The notes under the pieces: generated by a model
Databases searched by the model: none
What the model was told of the DNA's origin: nothing
Seen by the model: only the letters and a program-made list of their open reading frames with translations
Made by a program: the position numbers and the translations under genes
Origin: Sphingobium sp. EM0848
GTDB lineage: Bacteria > Pseudomonadota > Alphaproteobacteria > Sphingomonadales > Sphingomonadaceae
DNA length: 64,000 nucleotides
NCBI RefSeq assembly: GCF_013375555.1
Contig: NZ_JABXWB010000001.1
Span: 1,426,001 to 1,490,000 of the forward strand
Reading direction: 5' to 3'
Shown: one piece after another, positions 18,718 through 28,297 of the stretch
Layout of the letters: every line of letters begins with the position of its first letter
Position numbering within the stretch: position 1 is the first letter of the stretch

Positions 18718-21700
18718 ATGCGCAATCTATTGGCCTGCACGGCCATCGCCCCCGTTCTGGTCGCCCTGACCATGGGCAATGCGGCGGCGGAAACCACCAT
18801 CGGTTCTTCCACCACCACTGCCGTCAAGACCTCCACCGCCGCCAGCGGCGCCGCCGATGACGTCACGGTCAGTTCCGCCGGATCGATCACGCTCACCAGC
18901 GGAACCGCGATCACCCAGGACAGCAACAATGTCGTCAGCAATGCAGGCGCGTTGAAGATCACGGACTCCAATGGCGCAACCGGCATCCTTGCCCAATCCG
19001 GCACGACCGGCGCCATCACCAACAGCGGCACCATCACCATCGATGAAAGCTACACCGCGACCGATACCAACAGCGACGGCATCCTCGACGGCGCCTTCGC
19101 GCAGGGGTCGAACCGCAACGGCATATGGGTCGCATCCGGCGCGGCTCATGGCGGCGATATCGTCAACAGCGGCACCATCACGATCAAGGGCAACCAGTCG
19201 GCGGGCATCCGCATCGACGCGCCGCTGACCGGCAATCTTTCGTCCAGCGGCACGATCAGCGTGCTGGGCGACAATGGCTATGGCATATTGGCCAATGGCG
19301 TCACCGGCGATGTGAAGCTGACCGGCACCACATCCGTGACCGGCGCGGGCAGCGTCGGCGCCGCCCTGCTCGGCGATGTCGGGGGCACGGTCCAGTTTCT
19401 GGGCACGACCACCAGCACCGGCTATCGCACCACCTCGCGTCCGACCGACACCAGCACGCTGAGCGCCGCCAATCTGCAGCAGGCCGGATCGGCCGTGACT
19501 ATAGCCGGCAATGTCGCAGGGGGCATCGTCTTCGATTATGTGCCGGCGACGACCAGCACCGACAGCAGCGGCAACACCACCACGACCGCAGCCGTCACCT
19601 CCACGATCCTCACTTACGGATCGGCGGCCGCCGTGCAGATCGGATCGGCGACCAACAATATCAGCATTGGCGCCGTCACGTCGGAAACCAGCGGTTACGG
19701 CCTGATCGTCAAGGGGACCGTGGCCGGCTATGGCATTTACAACGGCGTGGACGCCAACGGGCTGGCGATCGGCGGGCTGGGCGGCAACGTCGCCCTGACC
19801 AAGGGCCTGTTGGTCACGGGATCGGTCGGCGCGGTATCCTATGACAGCAATGCTACAGCCCTGCATCTGGGCAGCGGCGTCACGGCCGATACCATCCAGA
19901 TCAGCGGCACCGTCGGCGCGACGGGATCGAGCGTGGCAGGGACGTCTGCACGCGCGCTGGTCATCGACGCCGGCGCAACCAGCGGCAGCATCGTCAACAG
20001 CGGCACGATATCCGCCTCTGCGACGAGCACCACGAACGGGACGGCGATCGCCCTTCTCGATTCCTCCGGCACGGTGTCGAGCCTCAGCAACACAGGCACA
20101 ATCTCGGCCGCCGGCGGCAAGGACGGCTCCAACATCGCCATCGACATGAGCGCCAATAGCAGCGGCGTGACACTGACGCAGGCGCTGGCCTCCTCAACCT
20201 CCACCGCGCCCAGGATCGTCGGCGACGTCCGCCTGGGATCGGGCAATAATGTCGTCACCGTCTCCGCAGGCACCATCACCGGCAATGTCAATCTGGGTAC
20301 GGGCAGCAACAGCCTGGCGCTTTCGGGCTCCTCCGCCCTGACCGGCAACGTCATCCTCGGCGGCAACGGTTCCAGCCTCAGCCTGGCGGGCACCTCGCAA
20401 ATCACGGGCGGCGTCGATTTCGGCGGCGGCACAAGCACGCTCACCCTGTCAGACACCGCGGCGCTGACCGGTGCGATCAGCAATATGGCCAACACCGCCG
20501 TCGTCGTGAACGGCGGCACGCTCAATGCCACCAATACCGGCACGGTGGCGCTGGCTTCGCTGAACGTGGGCGGCTCGTCCGTGATCGGCGTCACCATCGA
20601 CGCGGCGAACGGCACCAACACGCGCTATGATGTCGCTGGCGCCGCGACCTTCGCCAGCGGATCGCAGGTGAAGGCATCGCTGACCACTGTCGCCGGGTCC
20701 GAAGGCGATTATGTCATCGTCCGCGCCGGATCGTTGAGCGGCACGCCCGTCCTCTCCAGCACCACGCTGATCCCCTATATGTTCACAGGATCGGTGGCCA
20801 GTGACGCTTCGACCGGCGAAGTGACCTTGTCCATCAAGGCGAAGACAGTTTCCGAACTGGGCCTCACCGGATCAAGGGCCCGCGCCTATGACGCGATCTT
20901 CAACGCGCTCGACAAGGACAGCGCGATGGCCAAGGCCTATCTCGCGATCACCGACGGCAACACGCTGAAGGCCGATCTGCAACAGATGCTGCCCGACCAT
21001 GCAGGCGGCACCTTCGAAGCCGTGACGGCAGGATCGCGCGCTGCCGCCCGCATCCTGTCCGACCCCGGCGGCATCTATCGCACGCCCGACGGCAATCTGG
21101 GCTTCTGGTTGCAACAGGTCGCCTTCGGCAGTTCGAAGAGTGTGGGCGACACCGCCTCCTATGACATCAACGGCTGGGGCGCGGGCTTCGGCGCGGAATA
21201 TCTGACGGGCATGGGCGCCTTTGGCGGATCGTTCACCTATATCCACGGCAGCGATTCCACGGGCGACACCGACAACGCCGTGGATTCCGAGCAGTTCGAA
21301 CTGGCGGCACACTGGCGCGGCGATTGGGGTCCGTTCCAGACCTATGCCCGCCTGTCGGCGGCGCAGATCGACTTCAGCGGCAGCCGCCATTTCGCAAGCG
21401 GCGATGTCGTCCGCACGGCCAAGGGCGACTGGACCGGCAAGCTCTATTCGGCCACCGCGGGGGGATCCTATGAGATGCGCTTCGACCGCTTCACCCTGCG
21501 TCCGGCGGCGAGCATCGATTATTATCGCCTGAAGGAAAACGGCTATAGCGAAACGGGCGGCGGCGATGCGTTCAACCTGATCGTGGACGGCCGCACCAGC
21601 GACGAACTGACGGCCAGCGGCAATGTGACAGTGGGCTATGATTTCGGCAGCCTCAAGCGCGAGGACGGCTGGATGCGGGTCGAACTGGAAGGCGGCCGGC

Positions 21701-21918
21701 GCCAGATCATCGGCGGTTCACTGGGCGACACCATAGCGCATTTCACCGGCGGGGAGGACTTCACCCTGATCGCGGACAAGCGCACCAGCGGCTGGACCGG
21801 GCGCGCACGCGTGATCGGCGGCACGGAAAGCTTCCGCGTGGGCGGCGAATTCGGCGCGGAGCAGCAACAAAATCACGTCGCCCTCTCTTTGCGGGCGACG
21901 GTTAACTTCATCCTGTGA
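18718..21918 (+). CDS. Large autotransporter (type Va), beta-helical passenger
   Basis: A 1066-residue surface protein. A signal peptide ends near NAAAET (about 22). The passenger is Ser/Thr/Gly-rich with recurring strand units such as NSGTITI, SSGTISVLG, NSGTISASA and NTGTISAAG, typical of a beta-helix. A linker leads to a C-terminal autotransporter barrel from about residue 780 (GNLGFWLQQVAFG) to the end. The last residues are FIL rather than a terminal Phe or Trp, slightly unusual. Cysteine is nearly absent (one in the signal peptide). It lies 101 bases after the TonB receptor on the same strand, so it may be in the same regulon. The function, adhesion or other, is not readable. Confidence 0.9.
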   Translation: MRNLLACTAIAPVLVALTMGNAAAETTIGSSTTTAVKTSTAASGAADDVTVSSAGSITLTSGTAITQDSNNVVSNAGALKITDSNGATGILAQSGTTGAITNSGTITIDESYTATDTNSDGILDGAFAQGSNRNGIWVASGAAHGGDIVNSGTITIKGNQSAGIRIDAPLTGNLSSSGTISVLGDNGYGILANGVTGDVKLTGTTSVTGAGSVGAALLGDVGGTVQFLGTTTSTGYRTTSRPTDTSTLSAANLQQAGSAVTIAGNVAGGIVFDYVPATTSTDSSGNTTTTAAVTSTILTYGSAAAVQIGSATNNISIGAVTSETSGYGLIVKGTVAGYGIYNGVDANGLAIGGLGGNVALTKGLLVTGSVGAVSYDSNATALHLGSGVTADTIQISGTVGATGSSVAGTSARALVIDAGATSGSIVNSGTISASATSTTNGTAIALLDSSGTVSSLSNTGTISAAGGKDGSNIAIDMSANSSGVTLTQALASSTSTAPRIVGDVRLGSGNNVVTVSAGTITGNVNLGTGSNSLALSGSSALTGNVILGGNGSSLSLAGTSQITGGVDFGGGTSTLTLSDTAALTGAISNMANTAVVVNGGTLNATNTGTVALASLNVGGSSVIGVTIDAANGTNTRYDVAGAATFASGSQVKASLTTVAGSEGDYVIVRAGSLSGTPVLSSTTLIPYMFTGSVASDASTGEVTLSIKAKTVSELGLTGSRARAYDAIFNALDKDSAMAKAYLAITDGNTLKADLQQMLPDHAGGTFEAVTAGSRAAARILSDPGGIYRTPDGNLGFWLQQVAFGSSKSVGDTASYDINGWGAGFGAEYLTGMGAFGGSFTYIHGSDSTGDTDNAVDSEQFELAAHWRGDWGPFQTYARLSAAQIDFSGSRHFASGDVVRTAKGDWTGKLYSATAGGSYEMRFDRFTLRPAASIDYYRLKENGYSETGGGDAFNLIVDGRTSDELTASGNVTVGYDFGSLKREDGWMRVELEGGRRQIIGGSLGDTIAHFTGGEDFTLIADKRTSGWTGRARVIGGTESFRVGGEFGAEQQQNHVALSLRATVNFIL

Positions 21919-22023
21919 CGTCCTGTCATTGGAAGAATTGGCGGGCCTTACCCTACAGACCCTCCCTTGGCCCGCCAGTCTGCCATGACATAACCCGTCC
22001 CCACGGGGTCATGGCATAAGGAA

Positions 22024-22055
22024 GGGGCGCTGCCTCCCCCGGCAGCGCCCCTTTT
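22024..22055. terminator. Strong intrinsic terminator after the autotransporter
   Basis: GGGGCGCTGCC (22024-22034), a six-base loop, GGCAGCGCCCC (22041-22051), then TTTT. The stem is a perfect 11 bp. It sits between convergent genes and probably serves the autotransporter transcript. Confidence 0.9.
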
Positions 22056-22080
22056 CATTTCTGCGTTGCGGCTTTTGCAG

Positions 22081-22701
22081 TCAGCGGCGCGCAACCGGGG
22101 CAACGCTTTCCAGCCGGGCGGTGGACACCATCTGCCGGAAAGCGGCGATATCCCGGTCGAAATAGAGAATAGCGGGCGCGTCGAAGCTCATGAGATAGAG
22201 CCTGCCATCCACGATCGCGCCCACGGCCTCGCCATTGCGCGACACATCCTCCATCTGCTTGCGAAAACTGTAGGAAAAGCGGACGCCCCTGGTGCCAAGA
22301 AACGGCACCGGCTCGACCTCAGTCATGGTGAAAAGCGTGGTGCCTAGCGCGATGCGATAGCTATTCTCCAGCAGCGCCGGAATGTCGGTCAGCAACATGG
22401 TCGACGAAAAGTGCGGCAGCGGCTTGGTCTTCTTGCTGACTTCGCGGAACAGCGCGCGCCCGCTTTCGATGCTGTAGAAATTGACGCCGTTCAGATCATC
22501 GCCATCCAGCGTCCAGGTTTCCGAGTTGCGGCCCGGTCGCGCCGACAATCGGTTCCATTCCTGCTCCGGCGTGACCGTCAGCGTCGATCGGGCGACAGCA
22601 ACCGGCGTTCCCGCCGGCATCAGGGCATTGCCCGCCATCAGCGGCTGGGCCGACAAAAGCGCACCAATTGCAAAGGCTGTTGAAAAAATTCGTATCGCCA
22701 T
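22081..22701 (-). CDS. Exported protein of unknown function
   Basis: I do not recognise a named family. It is a 206-residue protein with a clear signal peptide (IFSTAFAIGALLSAQPLMAG) and no further membrane segment. The mature part is mixed alpha/beta with no obvious catalytic motif; FLGTRGVRFSYSF and GEAVGAIVDGRLYLMSFDAP are readable conserved-looking stretches. It follows the M48 protease gene by nine bases on the same strand, so it is probably co-transcribed and acts in the periplasm or on the outer-membrane inner face (inference). Confidence 0.75.
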   Translation of the reverse strand: MAIRIFSTAFAIGALLSAQPLMAGNALMPAGTPVAVARSTLTVTPEQEWNRLSARPGRNSETWTLDGDDLNGVNFYSIESGRALFREVSKKTKPLPHFSSTMLLTDIPALLENSYRIALGTTLFTMTEVEPVPFLGTRGVRFSYSFRKQMEDVSRNGEAVGAIVDGRLYLMSFDAPAILYFDRDIAAFRQMVSTARLESVAPVARR

Positions 22702-22710
22702 GGGAATATC

Positions 22711-23868
22711 CTATTCGCCGATCATTGCATGCAGCATGGAAATATCGGCTGCCTGCGGGCGCAGCCGGATGTAGTTTTGAAGCGCCGCTGCCCCTTCCGC
22801 CTGCTGGCGGTTGCGCATCAGGCACAGGCCGAGGCCGCGCCACGCTTCCGCCAGATCGGGATCGGCACCGATGGCCGATCTGTAGAAGTCGGCTGCGGCC
22901 ACCAGATCGCGGGGATTGCCGCGCTGACGATAGAGTTCCGCGCGGGCAAAGAGCAGCGGCGCGGTCCAATGCTCGCCCGCCAACGAGGAAAGCAGATATT
23001 CCGTCCCGCCAAAGTCGTTGAGTTTGAGCTGATCGGACAGAAATTCCGGCAACCATCGGGCAAGCGCCACCGTATAGCGTTCCTCTTCCTCCGGCTTTGC
23101 CGCGACATCGGCGGACAGGGTGGAAAGATAGGACGCCCGCTCCAGATTGGTCGGATGGGTCGAGAAGAAGGCGACCCGATCATAGCGCTGGCTGCGCTGC
23201 TTGCGGCCCAGGGCCGTTGCATCCGCCTCATCCATCAGCCGCTGCCAGATATGGGAGGCGGCCTGCGCCGAATAGGGCGACTGCATCGCATATTTCAGCG
23301 ACAGGAGATCAGCCTGCTTTTCCTGCTCGCGGCTGAACTGAAAGATCGATCCGATCGCGCCCTGCTGGATCGCCGGGCCATATTGCCCCAGAAATGCCGC
23401 CCAGACCGCGATATCCGTCGCAGTCCGCCGCTGGCGAAAACCCGCAAGGCTGTGCCGCAGTTCAAAATGCGCGAACTCATGACCCAGCACCGCCGCCAGT
23501 TCCGCCTCGCTCCGCACCCGCAGCAGCAGGCCGCTCCACACCTGCATCGTGCCATTGGGCGCCATATTGGCGTTGAAGGACGCGACCCGCACCAGATAGA
23601 TGCGCACGCCCCGGCAACGGTCCTCGCCCACCGCCCGGCACAGGACCCCGCCGACATAAGCCTGCAGCGCCGGATCGTTGATGAGGAATTTCGAGTCCCT
23701 TAAGGTCCGCTCATCCTCATCCGCCAGCATCCAGAGGCCGCGTTCATCGGTCCCCTGCGGCTGATAGGCCTGCGCATAGGGCGGTAGACCGACGGGAGCG
23801 GAGGCCGCCGCCGCGATCGGCAGCGCCAGCGCCAAAAGCGGGATGACCCGCAGCAGGAGGCGCCTCAC
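22711..23868 (-). CDS. M48 family metalloprotease with C-terminal TPR-like region (BepA/Oma1-like)
   Basis: A 385-residue exported zinc protease. Signal peptide at 1-22. Zinc motif HEFAH at 130-134 with a third-ligand Glu in SREQEKQAD (about 183). From about residue 270 a helical repeat region ends in a TPR-type unit (ADFYRSAIGADPDLAEAWRGLG). This layout matches BepA-like periplasmic quality-control proteases of outer-membrane assembly. Its ATG overlaps the stop of the upstream unknown gene by four bases, so translation is coupled. Confidence 0.88.
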   Translation of the reverse strand: MRRLLLRVIPLLALALPIAAAASAPVGLPPYAQAYQPQGTDERGLWMLADEDERTLRDSKFLINDPALQAYVGGVLCRAVGEDRCRGVRIYLVRVASFNANMAPNGTMQVWSGLLLRVRSEAELAAVLGHEFAHFELRHSLAGFRQRRTATDIAVWAAFLGQYGPAIQQGAIGSIFQFSREQEKQADLLSLKYAMQSPYSAQAASHIWQRLMDEADATALGRKQRSQRYDRVAFFSTHPTNLERASYLSTLSADVAAKPEEEERYTVALARWLPEFLSDQLKLNDFGGTEYLLSSLAGEHWTAPLLFARAELYRQRGNPRDLVAAADFYRSAIGADPDLAEAWRGLGLCLMRNRQQAEGAAALQNYIRLRPQAADISMLHAMIGE

Positions 23869-24608
23869 TGCGCTGCGGAGGCAAGGTTGGCGGTGCTGCC
23901 GGGGAAATCCTCCAGCAACTGGGCCACGCGGCGGCGGGCGCCGTCCATGGTCCGCACGTCACCGCCCATCTGCAAATCGGCATTCAGCCACAGCAGATCG
24001 CCGGTGCGCAGGTCGACCAGCCCGGCAAAGCCCTTATGCTGGCCTGACTGGACGCTGACGCCACCCATCGCCGCGAAAACCTGAAGGACCTTACGCCCCG
24101 TCGAACCGAACTGATCCTCGGTGAAGATGAAAAGACCATAGCGCGCGCCGGATCGGGCAGCGAGCGCGGACACACCGGGGCCGAGCGTCCAGTCGAATGC
24201 CGCACCCTTGCGCTTCTTGGTCGGCAGGCGGTTGCCGGGGAAGAACTGAAATTCAATCACCGATTGCGCGACGATGCCGAACAACGACTGATATTCGGCA
24301 AGGCTTTCGGCCTGCTGCCCGAAAAGATCGCCCGAACCGACGATTTCATTGCCCAGATTCTGTTGCGCTTCGGCAAGCGCCATATCCAGATTATCGCGGG
24401 CCTGCTGCGTCCAGTCGGCATTGGGCTCGAACATACCCGCAGTCGATTGGCTGCCGACCGTCACCTTAGGCCGGAACAGCAAAATTCTGGTCGAATAGGC
24501 ATCGAGAACAAAGCCCTGCCGGACTGCTGATTTTTCCTGCGCCATAGCCATAGGCGACAGACCACCCAGCAGCAGGCACAAGACGGCAAAGCCGAATGCG
24601 TAACGCAT
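23865..24608 (-). CDS. Exported protein of unknown function, coupled to an M48 protease
   Basis: A 247-residue protein with a signal peptide (FAVLCLLLGGLSPMAMAQ) and no other membrane segment. It contains ILLFRPKVTVGSQSTAG near the N-terminus and GFAGLVDLRTGDLLWLNAD near the C-terminus, suggesting a beta-rich fold. I cannot name the family. First gene of a three-gene leftward set; its end overlaps the protease start by four bases. The tight coupling suggests a partner or substrate adaptor of the M48 protease, but that is inference. Confidence 0.78.
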   Translation of the reverse strand: MRYAFGFAVLCLLLGGLSPMAMAQEKSAVRQGFVLDAYSTRILLFRPKVTVGSQSTAGMFEPNADWTQQARDNLDMALAEAQQNLGNEIVGSGDLFGQQAESLAEYQSLFGIVAQSVIEFQFFPGNRLPTKKRKGAAFDWTLGPGVSALAARSGARYGLFIFTEDQFGSTGRKVLQVFAAMGGVSVQSGQHKGFAGLVDLRTGDLLWLNADLQMGGDVRTMDGARRRVAQLLEDFPGSTANLASAAQ

Positions 24609-24696
24609 GATCCCCCCTGTTCGCAGCCGAGTCCCCCCCGACTCATTTTGGCTGCATTCAGGGACTTAACGGGGAAAATAAGCGGCGTACAGAGGA

Positions 24697-24723
24697 CGCG
24701 ATGCCTGCCCGGCAGACATCGCG
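24697..24723. terminator. Hairpin downstream of gatB
   Basis: CGCGATGCCTGCC (24697-24709) and GGCAGACATCGCG (24711-24723) pair with one mismatch around a single base. There is no U-run on the gatB side, so if it terminates gatB it is atypical or Rho-assisted. Confidence 0.4.
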
Positions 24724-24737
24724 CCGAAATGGAGCAA

Positions 24738-26240
24738 TCAGGCCAGCGCCTTCTTGATCAGTTCGTTGACGACCTGCGGATTGGCCTTGCCCTGCATCGC
24801 CTTCATCGTCTGGCCGACGAAGAAGCCGAACAGCGCTTCCTTGCCCGCCTTATACTGCTCGACCTTGTCGCCATTCTTGGCAAGCACGTCAGCCACCGCC
24901 GCCTCGATCGCGCCGGTATCGCTGGTCTGCTTCAGGCCCTTTTCCTCGACGATCCTGGGCGCGCGTTCTCCGGTTTCGAGCATGATCTCGAAAACCTGCT
25001 TGGCGATGGTGCCGCTGATCGTGCCGTCCGCGACGAGGGCCAGCAGTTCCGCACCCTCCTCCGGCCCGACCGGGCTGTCTTCCAGCGTTTTGCCGAGGCG
25101 GTTGAGCGCGCCATAAAGCTCTGACAGCAGCCAGTTGGCCGAAGCCTTGGCGACTTCGCCTTCGCTCTTCTTCTGGATGCGCGCACCCTCGGCCAGCAGC
25201 GCCTCGAACCAGCGGGCAGTGTCAGCGTCGGCCGTCAGCGTCGCGGCATTATAGGCGGACAGGCCCAGACTCTGCTCATAGCGCTGACGCTTGGCGTCGG
25301 GCAGTTCCGGCAGCGACTGGCGGCATTCCTCCAGAAACGCATCGTCCAGTTCGAGCGGCAGCAGGTCCGGGTCCGGGAAATAGCGATAATCATGCGCGTC
25401 TTCCTTCGACCGCATGGACCGCGTTTCATTCCTGTCCGGATCGTAGAGCCGGGTTTCCTGCACGACCTTGCCACCGGCCTCCAGCACGTCGACCTGACGG
25501 TTCGCCTCATGCTCGACGACAGCCATGACGAAGCGGACCGAGTTCACATTCTTCGTCTCGGTGCGGGTACCGAATTCCTCGCCCGGACGGCGGACCGACA
25601 CGTTGACGTCGGCGCGCATCGAGCCCTGATCCATATTGCCGTCGCACGACCCGACATAGCGCAAGATCGTCCGCAGCTTGGACAGATAGGCCCCGGCCTC
25701 AGCGGGCGAGCGCATATCCGGGCGGCTGACGATCTCCATCAGCGCCACGCCCGAGCGGTTGAGATCGACATAGGAACGGGTCGGATGCTGGTCGTGCATC
25801 AGCTTGCCCGCATCCTGCTCGACATGGATGCGCTCAATGCCGATCCGCTTGGTCACAGCATCGGGATTCTTGTCATCGAGGCTGATCTCGATCTCACCCT
25901 CGCCCACCAGCGGGTGGTAGAGCTGGCTGATCTGATAACCCTGCGGCAAGTCCGCGTAGAAATAGTTCTTGCGGTCGAAGCGCGACCATTTGTTGATCTG
26001 CGCCTTGATGGCCATGCCGGTGCGCACCGCCTGGCGGATGCACTCCCTGTTCGGCACGGGCAGCATGCCGGGCATGGCTGCGTCGATCAGCGACACCTGC
26101 GTGTTCGGCTCCGCGCCGAAAGCCGTGGCCGCGCCGGAAAAGAGCTTCGCCTGGCTCGTCACCTGCGCATGGACTTCCAGGCCGATCACGACCTCCCACT
26201 CGCCGGTTGCGCCCTGAATGCGATAGGTTGATTCAGTCAT
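24738..26240 (-). CDS. gatB: Asp-tRNA(Asn)/Glu-tRNA(Gln) amidotransferase subunit B
   Basis: A 500-residue kinase/tRNA-binding subunit of GatCAB, which amidates mischarged Glu-tRNA(Gln) and Asp-tRNA(Asn). The N-terminal GatB signature GLEVHAQV (20-27), [19 protein letters not shown], and [18 protein letters not shown] are present. The C-terminal YqeY-like tail ends in [13 protein letters not shown]. Length is normal. It is separated from gatA by 238 bases, unusual in an otherwise overlapping gatC-gatA pair; that gap may hold a small gene. Confidence 0.96.
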   Translation of the reverse strand: MTESTYRIQGATGEWEVVIGLEVHAQVTSQAKLFSGAATAFGAEPNTQVSLIDAAMPGMLPVPNRECIRQAVRTGMAIKAQINKWSRFDRKNYFYADLPQGYQISQLYHPLVGEGEIEISLDDKNPDAVTKRIGIERIHVEQDAGKLMHDQHPTRSYVDLNRSGVALMEIVSRPDMRSPAEAGAYLSKLRTILRYVGSCDGNMDQGSMRADVNVSVRRPGEEFGTRTETKNVNSVRFVMAVVEHEANRQVDVLEAGGKVVQETRLYDPDRNETRSMRSKEDAHDYRYFPDPDLLPLELDDAFLEECRQSLPELPDAKRQRYEQSLGLSAYNAATLTADADTARWFEALLAEGARIQKKSEGEVAKASANWLLSELYGALNRLGKTLEDSPVGPEEGAELLALVADGTISGTIAKQVFEIMLETGERAPRIVEEKGLKQTSDTGAIEAAVADVLAKNGDKVEQYKAGKEALFGFFVGQTMKAMQGKANPQVVNELIKKALA

Positions 26241-26255
26241 TTCGCTTCTTGCCCA

Positions 26256-26477
26256 TCAATTTCCGTCGGAGCGATCAGCGCCGATCCGAACTTCGCTTCG
26301 GCGCCCCTTGCCCCACAATCTTGTCCTGGGACGATCGGCGGTCGCATCCGCTGTTGCAACGTTGATCTTGTGGCGCTTCGCCGCACGATCATCGTTACGT
26401 TTATATCTCTGCCTCCCGGAACTCGTGAAACAACTCAGCATGTCGACAATGCCGTCCACAAGTTCCGCGAAGTGCAT
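26256..26477 (-). CDS. Possible small protein between gatA and gatB
   Basis: A 73-codon frame whose ATG lies one base after the gatA stop and which fills most of the 238-base gatA-gatB gap. It begins MHFAELVDGIVDMLSCF and becomes Arg/Lys-rich. Rare Arg codons (AGG, AGA) are frequent, unlike neighbouring genes, so coding is uncertain. The start could be reached by reinitiation after gatA. An imperfect 11-bp hairpin (GGAACTTGTG/CACGAGTTCC with one wobble) lies inside it. I recognise no family. Confidence 0.3.
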   Translation of the reverse strand: MHFAELVDGIVDMLSCFTSSGRQRYKRNDDRAAKRHKINVATADATADRPRTRLWGKGRRSEVRIGADRSDGN

Positions 26478-26478
26478 C

Positions 26479-27963
26479 TTACCACCACTTCTCCGGCCGC
26501 GCCGTAAAGCCCGCGCGCTCTTCAATCGCGAGGCCCGCGTTCAGCACGGTCTGCTCGTCCAGCGCCCTGCCGATGATCTGGAGACCCAGCGGCAGCCCTT
26601 GCGCGTCCAGCCCACCCGGCACCGCCATGGCGGGCAACCCGGCAAGCGAAGCCGGCACGGTGAAGACGTCGTTCAGATACATGGCCAGCGGATCGGCCTG
26701 CTTCTCGCCCAGCGCGAAGGAGGCGCTCGGCGCGGTCGGCGTCAGCAGCAGGTCGCATTTTTCGAAAGCCAGTTCGAAATCGCGGGAGATCAGCGCCCGG
26801 ACCTTCTGCGCCTGCGTATAATAGGCGTCGTAGAAGCCCGCCGACAGCACATAGGTGCCGATCATGATACGGCGCTTGACCTCCGGCCCGAACCCCAAGG
26901 CGCGGGTCGCGGCATACATGTCCTGCAAGCCCGCCCCATCAGGCAGGTCACGCTGGCCATAGCGCACGCCGTCATAGCGGGCGAGGTTCGAGGAAGCCTC
27001 GGCCGGCGCGATGATGTAGTAGGTCGGCAGCGCATATTTGGTGTGCGGCAGCGATACTTCCACCACCTCGGCGCCCGCATCCTTCAGCCATTCGATGCCG
27101 CGATCCCACATGGCGGAGATTTCCGCGTTCAGGCCATCGGGGCGATATTCCTTGGGAATACCGACCTTCTTGCCCTTGAGATCGCTCGACAAATTGGCTT
27201 CCCACTGCGGCACGGCCAGATCGAGCGAGGTCGAATCCTTGGGGTCGAAGCCCGACATGGTTTCCAGCAGGATCGCATTGTCGCGCACCGTCCGCGCCAT
27301 CGGCCCGGCCTGATCGAGCGACGAGGCGAAGGCCACAATGCCCCAACGCGAGCAACGGCCATAGGTCGGCTTGATGCCCGAAATGCCGGTAAAGGCCGCA
27401 GGCTGGCGGATCGAGCCACCCGTGTCAGTGCCGGTCGCCGCCGGACAGAGTCGCGCCGAAATCGCCGCCGAAGACCCGCCCGAGGACCCGCCGGGAGCCA
27501 GCGCGGCATTGTCACCGCCACCGCGCCGCCAGGGCGAGATCACATTTCCATAATAGCTCGTCTCGTTGGACGAGCCCATGGCGAACTGGTCGAGGTTGAG
27601 CTTGCCCAGCATGCCCGCGCCCGCGTCCCACAGCTTCTTGGAAACAGTGGACTCATAGGTCGGCGTGAAGCCTTCCAGCATGTGGCTTGCGGCGGTCGTC
27701 TGCACGCCTTCCGTGCAGAACAGGTCCTTCATACCGATCGGCACGCCCGAAAGCGGCTTCAGCGTCTCGCCCGCAGCCTTGGCCTTGTCGGCAGCGTCGG
27801 CGGCTTCCAGCGCCTTTTCCGGCGTCTCGACGATGAAGGCGTTCAGCGCCTTGGCCGCGGCAACATTGGCGTTGAACGCCTCCGCCACTTCGCGCGCCGA
27901 AAAGTCGCCGCCACGGAAACCGTCACGGATTTCCGCGACCGTCAGATCAGTCAGATTGCTCAT
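26479..27963 (-). CDS. gatA: Asp-tRNA(Asn)/Glu-tRNA(Gln) amidotransferase subunit A
   Basis: A 494-residue amidase-signature subunit that releases ammonia from glutamine. The Ser-cisSer-Lys triad regions are visible: GMKDLF (Lys, about 77) and [13 protein letters not shown] followed by [11 protein letters not shown]. Its start overlaps the gatC stop by one base. The C-terminus (FTARPEKWW) is typical. Part of the leftward gatC-gatA-gatB run. Confidence 0.97.
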   Translation of the reverse strand: MSNLTDLTVAEIRDGFRGGDFSAREVAEAFNANVAAAKALNAFIVETPEKALEAADAADKAKAAGETLKPLSGVPIGMKDLFCTEGVQTTAASHMLEGFTPTYESTVSKKLWDAGAGMLGKLNLDQFAMGSSNETSYYGNVISPWRRGGGDNAALAPGGSSGGSSAAISARLCPAATGTDTGGSIRQPAAFTGISGIKPTYGRCSRWGIVAFASSLDQAGPMARTVRDNAILLETMSGFDPKDSTSLDLAVPQWEANLSSDLKGKKVGIPKEYRPDGLNAEISAMWDRGIEWLKDAGAEVVEVSLPHTKYALPTYYIIAPAEASSNLARYDGVRYGQRDLPDGAGLQDMYAATRALGFGPEVKRRIMIGTYVLSAGFYDAYYTQAQKVRALISRDFELAFEKCDLLLTPTAPSASFALGEKQADPLAMYLNDVFTVPASLAGLPAMAVPGGLDAQGLPLGLQIIGRALDEQTVLNAGLAIEERAGFTARPEKWW

Positions 27964-28250
27964 TATTCAATCACCTTCGGCACCGCGAAAAAGCCATGTT
28001 CGGCCTGCGGCGCATTGGCCAGCACCTTATCGCGGACATTGCCGTCGGTGACGGCGTCCTCGCGCAAGCGCAGATGGTTGGGAATGACGGCGGTCATCGG
28101 CTGCACGCCGGTGACATCCACCTCGCCCAATTGCTCCACCCAGCCAAGGATGTTGTTGAGTTCCGGCACCATCGCTTCGGCTTCGGCGTCAGTCACCGAA
28201 ATGCGCGAAAGGCTGGCGATCTTTTTCACGGTCTGAAGGTCTATCGACAT
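27963..28250 (-). CDS. gatC: Asp-tRNA(Asn)/Glu-tRNA(Gln) amidotransferase subunit C
   Basis: A 95-residue scaffold that wraps GatA and GatB. It contains [20 protein letters not shown] near the N-terminus and the C-terminal [20 protein letters not shown], the usual GatC ending. First gene of the gat operon; 47 bases separate it from the divergent DUF3089 gene, so both promoters must share that space. Confidence 0.95.
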   Translation of the reverse strand: MSIDLQTVKKIASLSRISVTDAEAEAMVPELNNILGWVEQLGEVDVTGVQPMTAVIPNHLRLREDAVTDGNVRDKVLANAPQAEHGFFAVPKVIE

Positions 28251-28297
28251 GGGCCGCCGCTACCATTGGGGGCCTCGCGCTTCAAGTCCTTGCGCGC

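Noticed and set aside
18727..19866. A 379-codon minus-strand frame in the autotransporter passenger
   Set aside because: It arises from the repetitive Gly/Ser/Thr codons of the passenger. The plus-strand frame has a signal peptide and a barrel.
18900..20600. Repeated short units that look like an array
   Set aside because: The repeats are degenerate coding units (NSGTI-type) of a beta-helix, without fixed-length repeats and spacers, so this is not a CRISPR array.
26237..26392. A 51-codon frame ending on the gatB ATG
   Set aside because: The end overlap is suggestive, but the only Shine-Dalgarno-like sequence (GGGAGG) is about 19 bases from its ATG, too far. Kept only as part of the gatA-gatB gap finding.
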